DNA from: CAZITB01 sp964542055
GTDB taxonomy: Bacteria > Planctomycetota > Phycisphaerae > Sedimentisphaerales > CAMDDF01
Direction: 5' to 3'
Assembly (NCBI GenBank): GCA_964542055.1
Contig: CAZITB010000034.1
Location: 1-22,905, forward strand
Length of the DNA: 22,905 nucleotides
Shown: piece after piece, positions 16,404 through 22,905 of the stretch
How positions within the stretch are numbered: position 1 is the first letter of the stretch
Layout of the letters: every line of letters begins with the position of its first letter
Translations under genes and position numbers: made by a program
The notes under the pieces: model-generated
Told to the model about the DNA's origin: nothing
Databases searched by the model: none
Seen by the model: only the letters and a program-made list of their open reading frames with translations

Positions 16404-17621
16404 TTATCTGTAGAAAAACATCCCGTAAATATAATCCATTATCGGGTTATGCCATATCATAACCAAAAAAACTGCCGCTGACAAGAAGGGACCATAAGGA
16501 ATTTGCCGGGTTTTTTTAAAAAACATTTGATAAACCGCCCATCCAAGTCCAAAAAACGGAGCTATAAAAAACGCAACAACAACCGGATGCAAGCCAATGA
16601 CCGCTCCCGCCGCTCCCATCAAATGCACATCACCAAGGCCCATCGCCTCTTTCCCGAACCCCAGCGTCCCCAATATCCGCGTTGCCCAAACTATCCCACA
16701 ACCACCAAGATAGCCCAGAACACTGCCGAAAAAGCCTGCAATCGCGGGCCTTTGCGAAAAATCGATCCACCAGAAATGAAATCCTTCATTCCTGTCAAAA
16801 AGCATATAAAAGCCGACAGTGCATATCAGAATAGGAGCCAAAAAGACGATCTCTTTCAAGCTTTCAAGCCGATGATTAAAATCGGGGTCCTCGGGATTGG
16901 GCTCTGTGGTCTCAACCGCCGCGACATCTTCATCGCTCTGGTAACTTGGCTTGATTATTCCAAACATTAACAGCACCATGGATATTACAAGTCCGATTGC
17001 ACCGCCTGCGGCAACCGCAGCTTCACCCGAATGTGCCCACGGAAGCAGACCATACTGCTTAATCGTATAAAAATCTATTCCAAGCACGCCAAGCGTACTG
17101 ACGATGATTCCCGAAAATGTCACAAACCAGCATATCGAAAGCGGTATAACCCAAAGTTCGATATCTATCGCCGACGCCGCTATAAACCCGCTTACAATAA
17201 TCAAATGCAGCCCAAATACTACCCAGCCGTAATCATACCACCCCGGCAAACCGTCCCGCAAATGCCACCCGATAAGCCCGAAACTTTCACCGAAATACAT
17301 CAGAAAGAGCAGCAGATAAAGCGAAGCCGTAAGAAGCTCGATCCAAAAATACCGAATCGAAATCTTCTCACCGCAATAACGGCACTTGCCGCTGAGGAAC
17401 AACCATGAAAATATCGGTATATTATGATAAAATTTTATATCCTTACCGCATGCCGGACACCTCGAACCGGGTTGCACCAGCGACATATCCCGCGGCAGCC
17501 TGTAGATCACAACATTCAAAAAACTACCCACACAAGCCCCAAGCGCAAAAATAAAAAAACTCCAGATGATACCCATCACCTCAAGATTCTGCACCTGACC
17601 AACTGCTAATTCATTATTCAT
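16404..17621 (-). CDS. type IV prepilin peptidase (A24 family, PilD/GspO-like)
   Basis: A membrane aspartyl protease that cleaves and N-methylates type IV pilins and pseudopilins. From the chosen start (405 residues) it has GACVGSFLNVVIYRLP, the cytoplasmic zinc site with Cys 55, 58, 80 and 83 (CPACGKDI, CRYCG), catalytic Asp153 (AIDIELWVIP) and the second catalytic Asp331 in GLGDVHLMGAAGA. It is over 100 residues longer than usual (about 250-290) because of an acidic loop plus an extra membrane segment between the two Asp (about 222-300). The ATG at 17621 is preferred: GGAAA lies 7 nt upstream; longer starts overlap argG. It is 43 bp after the argG stop. It could process the pseudopilins of transformation or type II secretion; no pilin gene is in the window. 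Confidence 0.9.
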   Translation of the reverse strand: MNNELAVGQVQNLEVMGIIWSFFIFALGACVGSFLNVVIYRLPRDMSLVQPGSRCPACGKDIKFYHNIPIFSWLFLSGKCRYCGEKISIRYFWIELLTASLYLLLFLMYFGESFGLIGWHLRDGLPGWYDYGWVVFGLHLIIVSGFIAASAIDIELWVIPLSICWFVTFSGIIVSTLGVLGIDFYTIKQYGLLPWAHSGEAAVAAGGAIGLVISMVLLMFGIIKPSYQSDEDVAAVETTEPNPEDPDFNHRLESLKEIVFLAPILICTVGFYMLFDRNEGFHFWWIDFSQRPAIAGFFGSVLGYLGGCGIVWATRILGTLGFGKEAMGLGDVHLMGAAGAVIGLHPVVVAFFIAPFFGLGWAVYQMFFKKTRQIPYGPFLSAAVFLVMIWHNPIMDYIYGMFFYR

Positions 17622-17664
17622 GATCATTTCCAAATCTAATCCGGCTTCAGCTATTTCAAGCAAA

Positions 17665-18891
17665 CTACTTTTTCCTGGCCTGCTTAGTATATTTCTTATT
17701 AACCATACCATCCACTTTCATCTGCAACCCGAACAGCTTGATAAAGCCGGTCGCATCCTTCGAATCATATTCCGCACCCATAGTAAAGCTCGCAAGCTTA
17801 GGATTATACAAACTCCTTGGACTGGTAATCCCCACCGCCGTCGCCAGACCCTTATAAAGTTTCATCCGAACCTTACCGCTGACATTCTCCTGCGTAACAT
17901 TCACAAAAGCATCCAAAGCCTCACGCAGCTGACAGAACCACTGCCCGTTATAAACCAGATCCGCGTACTTAAGCGAAACCTGCTGCTTATAATGGCTCGT
18001 CTCCCTGTCAAGCGTCAAACTCTCCAATGCCTTATGAGCATTTATCAAAATCGCACCGCCCGGAGTCTCATAAACCCCACGCGACTTTATACCTACCAAC
18101 CTATTCTCCACAAGATCAACCTGTCCAACCGCATGCTTACCGCCGATCTCATTAAGCGTCTCTATCATCTTAACACCATCAAGCGACTTTCCGTTTAGCT
18201 TTACCGGAATGCCCTGCTTGAATTCCACTTCAACATATTCCGCCTTATTCGACGCCTTGCTAACCGGGTTCGATATCGTAAACATCCTGTCAAGCGGCTC
18301 ATTCGCCGGGTCTTCCAGCTCTGCGCCTTCATGACTTATATGCCACAAATTCCTGTCCCGTGAATATATCTTCGCCTTAGTCTGCTCAATTGGAATATTA
18401 CGCTCTTTCGCATACTCGATAGCCGCTTCTCTGCTGCGCAGTTTAAAATTATCATCTTTCCACGGAGCAATGATCTTGAGCTTCGGATCAAGCGCCATAA
18501 ACGTAAGCTCGAACCGCACCTGGTCATTACCCTTGCCCGTCGCGCCGTGAGCAACCGCTGTCGCGCCTTCAGCCCAAGCTGCCTCAACCTGGTGCTTGGC
18601 AATCAGCGGACGCGCGATACTCGTACCCAGCAGATAGCCGTTTTCATAAACCGCACCCGACTTCAACATCGGCCAGAGATAAACCTCAACAAATTCCTTA
18701 CGCAGATCCTTAACGATACAGTTTACCGCACCGGTGGCCATCGCCTTTTTCTTTATCCCGCTAAGCTCATCACCTTGACCCAGCTCGGCCGCAAACGCAA
18801 CAACATCATAGCCGTACGTCTCCTTGAGCCACGGCAAAATAACACTCGTATCAAGTCCCCCGCTATAAGCCAAAACAACCTTCTCAGCCAT
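17665..18891 (-). CDS. argG: argininosuccinate synthase
   Basis: The enzyme condenses citrulline and aspartate with ATP hydrolysis to argininosuccinate, the penultimate step of arginine synthesis. The 408-residue product has the N-type PP-loop AYSGGLDTS at 8-16, AHGATGKGNDQVRFE, and the C-terminal part with YNPKLASF, all standard for bacterial ArgG, at normal length. AAGGATAGG precedes the start. It has its own strong promoter (18933-18961) and an 11-bp direct repeat overlaps both the -35 and the start region, which may mean local regulation. argH is not in the window. The downstream prepilin peptidase and lipoprotein genes are close enough for read-through. Confidence 0.96.
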   Translation of the reverse strand: MAEKVVLAYSGGLDTSVILPWLKETYGYDVVAFAAELGQGDELSGIKKKAMATGAVNCIVKDLRKEFVEVYLWPMLKSGAVYENGYLLGTSIARPLIAKHQVEAAWAEGATAVAHGATGKGNDQVRFELTFMALDPKLKIIAPWKDDNFKLRSREAAIEYAKERNIPIEQTKAKIYSRDRNLWHISHEGAELEDPANEPLDRMFTISNPVSKASNKAEYVEVEFKQGIPVKLNGKSLDGVKMIETLNEIGGKHAVGQVDLVENRLVGIKSRGVYETPGGAILINAHKALESLTLDRETSHYKQQVSLKYADLVYNGQWFCQLREALDAFVNVTQENVSGKVRMKLYKGLATAVGITSPRSLYNPKLASFTMGAEYDSKDATGFIKLFGLQMKVDGMVNKKYTKQARKK

Positions 18892-18932
18892 TACAACCTA
18901 TCCTTTCATTCAAATATTTATCCAAAAACCGG

Positions 18933-18961
18933 ATTATAACCCCAATTAAACCCCCTTACAA
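18933..18961 (-). promoter_or_regulatory. sigma-70-type promoter of argG
   Basis: On the minus strand TTGTAA (18956-18961) and a perfect TATAAT (18933-18938) are 17 bp apart, about 42 bp before the argG start. The -35 box is embedded in the direct repeat unit ATAGGTTGTAA, whose second copy covers the argG ribosome-binding site. Confidence 0.7.
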
Positions 18962-18998
18962 CCTATTTATCGAATATAAACCTTAAATTGAAACCTCA

Positions 18999-19796
18999 TC
19001 AGCTATCACTTGATTGACTCTTATGCTTTCGCTGGGATTCTTTCCGGTCTTGCTTTTCCATATAATTCCGCTGATCATCAACCGCCTTTTCATGTGAAAT
19101 CTCGCCCCCTACCGATCGACGCTTATCAAGTTCCTGCAAAGGCTTCGAACGCCCATACAGTATCAAAGTATCACCCGCATAAATCTCCGTATTCGCTTGC
19201 GGCGCACCCACATAAGTACCATCTTCACGAACAATCCCCAAAACCGTAACCCCCTCATCATTTAACTTACACTTGCTCAAATCCTTCCCCTCTAACCAAT
19301 CCCCTTCAGTTATGCCAACTTCCATAACCCGATACTCATCATACAAATGCAATATAGACGCATAATCCCTAGCATCAAGATCCGTCCAACGCGTCAAAAT
19401 CCGCTTGATCAAATTCCGCAGATACTTATTCAACAGCTTGCTCTTAGCAAGAATCCACAATACCAACGCACCGCTCCCAAGCCAAACCACTCTCATAACA
19501 GCATTCCCACCATCCGATATCCCCAATGAAAGGATAAGTGAAATAATTATCGTCACCAGCCCCGCACTTCTCAAGACCATAAGGATCATGATAATCTTCC
19601 GCCGCACCGGATGGTTAACCACTTTCTCAGCTTCACTGGTGGTAAAGCCGGTCCCTGTAAAGGCCGATCTGGCCTGAAAATTCGCTGCCTCCTCAGACAA
19701 ACCCGTCATAACCAACGCAACCGTCGCAATCTTCGTTACCAAAAGCGACAAACCCAATATAATAAAAAATGCTATTAATCCAATTATACCCGCCAT
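18999..19796 (-). CDS. small membrane protein with TrkA-C (RCK_C) domain
   Basis: A 265-residue protein with an N-terminal membrane segment (about 4-30), two more at about 67-91 and 100-117, a short basic linker, an RCK_C/TrkA-C domain at about 155-222 (GDWLEGKDL, DEGVTVLGIVREDG, AGDTLILYG) and a charged hydrophilic tail. Between the first two membrane segments lies SAFTGTGFTTSEAE, which resembles the pore loops of TrkH/KtrB K+ transporters. RCK_C domains bind nucleotides or other ligands and gate K+ transport, so a regulated ion channel or sensor is likely. The family is familiar as unnamed TrkA-C proteins; substrate is not known to me. AGGAG precedes the ATG. It has its own probable promoter and lies 107 bp upstream of argG. 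Confidence 0.8.
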   Translation of the reverse strand: MAGIIGLIAFFIILGLSLLVTKIATVALVMTGLSEEAANFQARSAFTGTGFTTSEAEKVVNHPVRRKIIMILMVLRSAGLVTIIISLILSLGISDGGNAVMRVVWLGSGALVLWILAKSKLLNKYLRNLIKRILTRWTDLDARDYASILHLYDEYRVMEVGITEGDWLEGKDLSKCKLNDEGVTVLGIVREDGTYVGAPQANTEIYAGDTLILYGRSKPLQELDKRRSVGGEISHEKAVDDQRNYMEKQDRKESQRKHKSQSSDS

Positions 19797-19830
19797 TGAT
19801 ACTCCTAGATTGAATAATTTCTAATACCCC

Positions 19831-19859
19831 AAAATAAACCATATCTCCCAAATAATCAA
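19831..19859 (-). promoter_or_regulatory. candidate promoter of the TrkA-C membrane protein gene
   Basis: On the minus strand TTGATT (19854-19859) and TATTTT (19831-19836) are 17 bp apart, 34 bp before the start codon. Boxes are only moderately good. The remainder of the 203-bp gap up to 20000 shows no gene; a 6-bp inverted repeat (19903-19908 with 19924-19929) without a T-run is its only structure. Confidence 0.4.
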
Positions 19860-19999
19860 CTTTTTACTTTTCCTCGAATTCTTGTTCCTTAATAATATTA
19901 ATGCTTCGAAAAGCTCAATCTCCCGAAGCGATGAGACAGGCAGGCGGGTCAACGGTAAACCGAAGTGCATGGTGCATCTGCTGTGGGAGCTGGAGCTGG

Positions 20000-20475
20000 C
20001 TACCGGCTTGCTCTGACCTTATTAAGCAGGTCCGCAACTGGCCCTGTTTTGCTTAAAAACGCAGTGGCTCCGGCTTGGATCATCGCATTTGCAAGTTCGT
20101 TCTCATCAAACATGGACAGGCCAATAATATGGATATCGGGAAACTCGGCATGAATGATTTTGGTCGCATCGACTCCATTAAGATGGGGCATATTATAATC
20201 CATCAGAATCACATCGAAGTGGTTTTGACGTACCATTTCCACCGCCTGTTGCCCGTCTGCCGCTTCGCCTGCGATTTCAATATCCGGCTCGCGTTTTAAC
20301 AGGGCAGCAAATCCCTTGCGTACGACCGTGTGGTCGTCAACGAGCAGAACACGAATAATCCCACCCCTTTTTTCACCGGTTTTCAAAGTTTCACTTACCG
20401 ATGTCTCTGAGATTTTATCTCCAGGGCCCAGCCCAACAGAAAGCGGCAAGTTGATGGTAAAAACCGATCCTTTGT
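20000..20475 (-). pseudogene. receiver (REC) domain end of a decayed CheB-CheR-PAS-kinase gene
   Basis: The reading frame encodes the last part of a histidine kinase ATPase domain (GSVFTINLPL), a linker, and a full receiver domain: VLLVDDHTVVRKGF with the acidic pair, phospho-acceptor Asp in VILMDYNMPHLNG, and the conserved Lys in FLSKTGP. It ends soon after with no DNA-binding domain, so it was the C-terminal receiver of a hybrid kinase. It is out of frame with the kinase fragment upstream; one extra or missing base near 20470-20480, in an A-rich run on the coding strand, explains the break. An open frame extends to 20554, but its first residues are the kinase sequence read in the wrong frame. 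Confidence 0.8.
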
Positions 20476-20823
20476 TTTGGTGAACTCTCGATTTCCAATG
20501 TACCGTCATAAAACTCGAGGCGTTCTCTGACACTGAACAACCCGAACCCCTCATTTTCGTGGTTTATTTGTGTACTTGACAGATCGAATCCCGCACCTTT
20601 GTCACTAACGACGATTTTAATCCAATCCTGATCACGGTTGACTTTCACGTCGGCCTCGGAAACATCTGCATGTTTGACGACATTGAACAAAAGCTCACGC
20701 ACGGACTCGAAGACCAGAATTTTGACCTTTTCGCAACGGATTTCCGCTTCCGGATCGGTTTGGAGCGTAACGAAAAGTTTATGCGTTTGTTTAACCCGGT
20801 CGCCGTCAGATTCATTTTCTTGA
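20475..20823 (-). pseudogene. histidine kinase ATPase (HATPase_c) fragment
   Basis: The frame reads from about DGDRVKQTHKLFVTLQTD through VRELLFNVVKHA (N box), VVSDKGAGFD (G1 box) and GFGLFSVRERLEFYDGTLEI. It is a typical HisKA_3/HATPase-type kinase C-terminus. The dimerisation and phospho-accepting His region that should precede it is missing, and the upstream edge is joined out of frame to a PAS fragment near 20823. The downstream edge is lost by a frameshift near 20475. It is a remnant and not an independent gene; a short open frame from a GTG at 20702 exists but would encode only part of the ATPase domain. Confidence 0.8.
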
Positions 20824-20977
20824 TCAGCTTGTCTTGATTGATGACGAAATAACCAACTGGTGCAAAATCATACAATTCGGTGTATTCATGCTGTGATTTG
20901 TGCAAATCCTCCTGAGTCGAACGCAATTGCTCATTCTGCATCTCCAGTTCGATCTGATATACCCTCAATTCGTGCAC
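20823..20977 (-). pseudogene. coiled-coil plus truncated PAS domain fragment
   Basis: Residues HELRVYQIELEMQNEQLRST form the coiled coil that commonly precedes PAS domains in such hybrid kinases, followed by the PAS start ELYDFAPVGYFVINQDKLI and NLTATGLN. Homology then stops abruptly at about 20823; the frame runs on into the kinase sequence read out of phase. The upstream edge is also abrupt: at about 20975 it meets the CheR fragment in another frame. Both junctions look like large internal deletions. Confidence 0.75.
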
Positions 20978-21951
20978 GATCTTTTCTCAATCATCTTCTT
21001 GATTGCATTGTCACGAAGGCTTTGCCATGCCTGGGGGTCTCTGAAAAAACTGGTTACCGTGATCAGGGCATCACCGAACAGGGCTTCTACCTCTTTTTGG
21101 TCCTCTTCGAGAAAATGAATATAGTCCGTTGAATCAGTGATCTGATGCATAGCCATGCGCTTTTGAATGCGGCGTTTGAGGGTGCTTGTCCTATAACCTG
21201 AAAAATCATGCCCGGTGCGTTTGCGGATAATCTCGCAAATTTTCGCAAGCCAGTTCTCAGATACTTCGGCTTCTTTTTCGGTCATGGTGTCTTTCTGGAA
21301 TGGATGATTGATATATTTGGTAATCTGCGGCCCCATTTCTTCGACGCCGAGCACCATATCAACATGGTGGGTATCGATCGCGCTTTGCGGCATTCCTTTG
21401 TACTTGGCTTGATTTATATCCTGCACGATAGTAAGTCCCCCGGCCTCCTTGACAGCCATGAGCCCATGGGTTCCATCGGAAGCGGTGCCCGAGACAATAA
21501 TACAGACCGCCCGTTTCATGAACTGCTTTGCCAACGATTTGAAAAAAGTGTCAATCGGAAGAGACGGCCCGGTCTTGTCCTGGTAATCACTGAGGTAAAA
21601 GGTTTGATTTTGGATGGATACTTCCTTGTGAGGCGGATTAAGGTACACGTGATTGGGCTTGATCTTCATGCCGTCTTGAATTTCCACCACTTCCATTTCG
21701 GTGGTCTTTTGAAGCAGGGATGGCATCAGGCTGCTGTCTTCTTTTCCACGATGCTGGATGATGGCCACAGCCAGATTGCCCGTCAGAGGCAGATTGGGAA
21801 GCAGACCGGTAATAGCCTCAAGCCCACCAGCCGAAGCGCCAATTCCCACAAGGGTCAAAGATTGCTCATCGGATGGGGTGTTTGGAGTAGCAGCAGACTC
21901 TAGCGATGCTTTTGAATTATTATCTGACTTGTTGCCTCTACTTTTGTTCAT
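20965..21951 (-). pseudogene. CheB methylesterase domain plus truncated CheR N-terminus (5' part of a decayed hybrid sensor gene)
   Basis: From Met at 21951 (GGTGGGCGGA upstream) the product starts with a polar linker and a complete CheB domain: Ser in GIGASAGGLEAI, His in IIQHRG and Asp in SGTASDGTHG form the expected esterase triad. After a linker comes the all-helical CheR N-domain (RTGHDFSGYRTSTLKRRIQKR) and the start of the methyltransferase domain (VTSFFRDPQAW), then homology ends after KKMIEKR and a stop follows. The SAM-binding part of CheR is gone. This 329-residue frame could still be translated into an active CheB-like protein. An upstream ATG at 22005 would lie inside the promoter region and is unlikely. 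Confidence 0.8.
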
Positions 21952-22013
21952 AAAAATGTCCGCCCACCTGTGTTTTTTACACTGCAAAAACTGAAAATAA
22001 AACATCCTTTATA

Positions 22014-22042
22014 TATATAAGGCTTTTGATTAATTAAGTCAA
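22014..22042 (-). promoter_or_regulatory. sigma-70-type promoter of the CheB-CheR remnant
   Basis: On the minus strand TTGACT (22037-22042) and TATATA (22014-22019) are 17 bp apart, giving a leader of about 55 nt before the ATG at 21951. The -35 lies at the loop of a perfect inverted repeat (22028-22035 / 22042-22049). Confidence 0.6.
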
Positions 22043-22049
22043 ATTAATC
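22028..22049. repeat. AT-rich inverted repeat over the -35 of the CheB promoter
   Basis: GATTAATT (22028-22035) and AATTAATC (22042-22049) form a perfect 8-bp inverted repeat with a 6-nt centre. It could be an operator. On the plus strand it is followed by six T and could alternatively act as a weak terminator, although no plus-strand gene ends here. The rest of 22050-22203 holds no gene that I can see. Confidence 0.4.
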
Positions 22050-22203
22050 TTTTTTGATTGTTCGAACACGCCCAAAACTCATATTTTTTTGACGGTTTAT
22101 AGCGGAGTAAGTGGCAAAGTGGTCTATCGCTTACGGCTTTTTTATTGTTAAATCCAGAAAAAGCTGGAAAAAAGGCGGATTTGGGTTTATTTTTTAATTG
22201 AAA

Positions 22204-22276
22204 GTCCCCGTAGCTCAACGGATAGAGCGTTGGCCTCCGAAGCCAAAGGTTAGAGGTTCGAATCCTCTCGGGGACG
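22204..22276 (+). tRNA. tRNA-Arg (anticodon CCG)
   Basis: A 73-nt cloverleaf with acceptor stem GTCCCCG/CGGGGAC, discriminator G, D-arm TAGCTCAACGGATAGAGC, anticodon stem TTGGC/GCCAA around loop CTCCGAA (anticodon CCG, arginine), variable loop, and T-arm AGAGGTTCGAATCCTCT. CCA is not encoded. A run of seven T follows at 22277-22283 and may end the transcript. I see no convincing promoter upstream. Confidence 0.96.
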
Positions 22277-22293
22277 TTTTTTTAACTTGTTAA

Positions 22294-22761
22294 ATAGCAA
22301 GAACTTATAATCAGCTTTGCAACGCTCAAAGATACGAACGCAGCCAGACAAGAACCAATGGCAGAGCTGGCCACTATAAACGTAAACTGCATACTAACGC
22401 CGGAGAAGTAGAATTAAAAATGCCTAAATTGAGATATGCCAAATTCGAGACAGCTATAATTGAGCGATATAAACGCAGGGAATCTTCAGTTGAAGAAGCA
22501 TTGATGGAAATGTATTTATCTGGCGTATCGGTTCGCAGAGTTGAAGACATTACCCAGGCTCTATGGGGAATGCGAGTAAGTGCGGGTACGGTAAGTGATC
22601 TTAATCAGAAGATGTATGAACGCATAGACTCATGGCGTAATGAAAAGATAACTGGTAAATACCCCTACGTATATCTTGATGGCATCAGCCTTAAACGCAC
22701 ATGGGGCGGCGAGGTACGAAATGTTGCTGTTCTGGTAGCGGTAGGTGTCACCATAGGGTAA
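22294..22761 (+). mobile_element. IS256-family transposase fragment, truncated at both ends
   Basis: The open frame from 22294 runs through the ATG at 22420, and IS256-type sequence is recognisable before that ATG: AQRYERSQTRTNGRAGHY then VELKMPKLR. It continues with FETAIIERYKRRE, MEMYLSGVSVRRVEDITQALWG and YPYVYLDGISLKRTW, which contains the first acidic residue of the DDE triad. Homology ends at LVAVGV near 22750 and a stop follows at 22761. About 150 residues remain of roughly 400: the N-terminus and the other two catalytic acids are missing. It begins 18 bp after tRNA-Arg. No terminal inverted repeats or target duplication could be recognised. The fragment cannot be a working transposase. 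Confidence 0.85.
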
Positions 22762-22854
22762 ACTTTTGTTACAAAAACAGACTAAAATAAAACACCTCCC
22801 CCCCTTTACTATACATGGCCGTACCTTTTGTTAACCCTTAGTTGACAGGTAAAC

Positions 22855-22889
22855 AAAAAAAAGCAGCTGACCGGTGATCGGCCAACTGC
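22855..22889 (-). terminator. intrinsic terminator for a minus-strand gene beyond the right edge
   Basis: On the minus strand an 11-position stem with two mismatches (22879-22889 with 22863-22873) and a 5-nt loop is followed by eight T (22855-22862). No gene on the minus strand ends within the window here, so it probably serves a gene to the right of 22905. Bases 22762-22854 otherwise show nothing recognisable. Confidence 0.65.
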
Positions 22890-22905
22890 CCTGAGATAGT
22901 GTTAA

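Noticed and set aside
22204..22905. Integrative element using tRNA-Arg as attachment site
   Set aside because: No integrase gene and no repeated copy of the tRNA 3' end were seen in the window; only an IS256-type fragment is present.
1..22905. CRISPR array, toxin-antitoxin pair or prophage
   Set aside because: No regularly spaced repeats, no cas genes, no phage structural genes and no small two-gene toxin-antitoxin module could be found.

Overview
The window is an ordinary-looking stretch of a bacterial chromosome with moderate GC, most likely from a planctomycete of the class Phycisphaerae (Planctomycetota). The lineage call is an inference. It rests on an ECF sigma factor paired with an anti-sigma-like protein that carries a pseudopilin/H-X9-DG-type exterior, a fatty-acid/polyketide cassette with an unusually long acyl carrier protein, and general protein style. 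No database search was possible. Both tRNAs lack an encoded CCA.

Layout. Bases 1-4891 (minus strand) hold an mtnP-like phosphorylase, a sodium/glutamate symporter and priA, probably one operon, then a separately promoted tRNA-Pro(CGG). queG (plus) diverges from mtnP and ends in a 55-bp convergent overlap with the last gene of a sigma/anti-sigma pair (minus, 6002-7666). From 7820 to 15689 everything is on the plus strand: fabZ-like dehydratase, long ACP, an internal terminator, a second dehydratase-fold protein, a ketosynthase-fold protein, an intact ketosynthase, serS and comEC. comEC ends at a terminator that also serves the opposing minus-strand run of ompA-like lipoprotein, prepilin peptidase, argG and a TrkA-C membrane protein (15739-19796). 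Bases 20000-21951 (minus) are a decayed CheB-CheR-PAS-histidine kinase-receiver gene. The right edge has tRNA-Arg(CCG), an IS256-family transposase fragment and a terminator facing left from a gene beyond the window.

The most interesting item is the five-gene cassette at 7820-11898. It holds two homologous pairs in which one partner is intact and the other has lost catalytic residues. FabZ-1 has His34/Glu48, while FabZ-2 has Asn34/Glu48 and Glu43 where Gly is usual. KS-alpha has Cys185 and two His, while KS-beta has Glu187 at the nucleophile position and Asn366 for the second His. With the ACP this looks like a compact type II polyketide/polyene-like system built from active/inactive heterodimers (KS with a chain-length-factor-like partner, and dehydratase with a pseudo-dehydratase), not plain housekeeping FAS. 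No ketoreductase, acyltransferase or phosphopantetheinyl transferase is in the window, so the product cannot be named.

Other points worth attention: an 11-bp direct repeat covering both the -35 region and the start region of argG, an anti-sigma/pseudopilin-like fusion, a small membrane protein with a K+-pore-like motif and an RCK_C domain, and an intact-looking promoter with an AT-rich inverted repeat in front of the CheB pseudogene.
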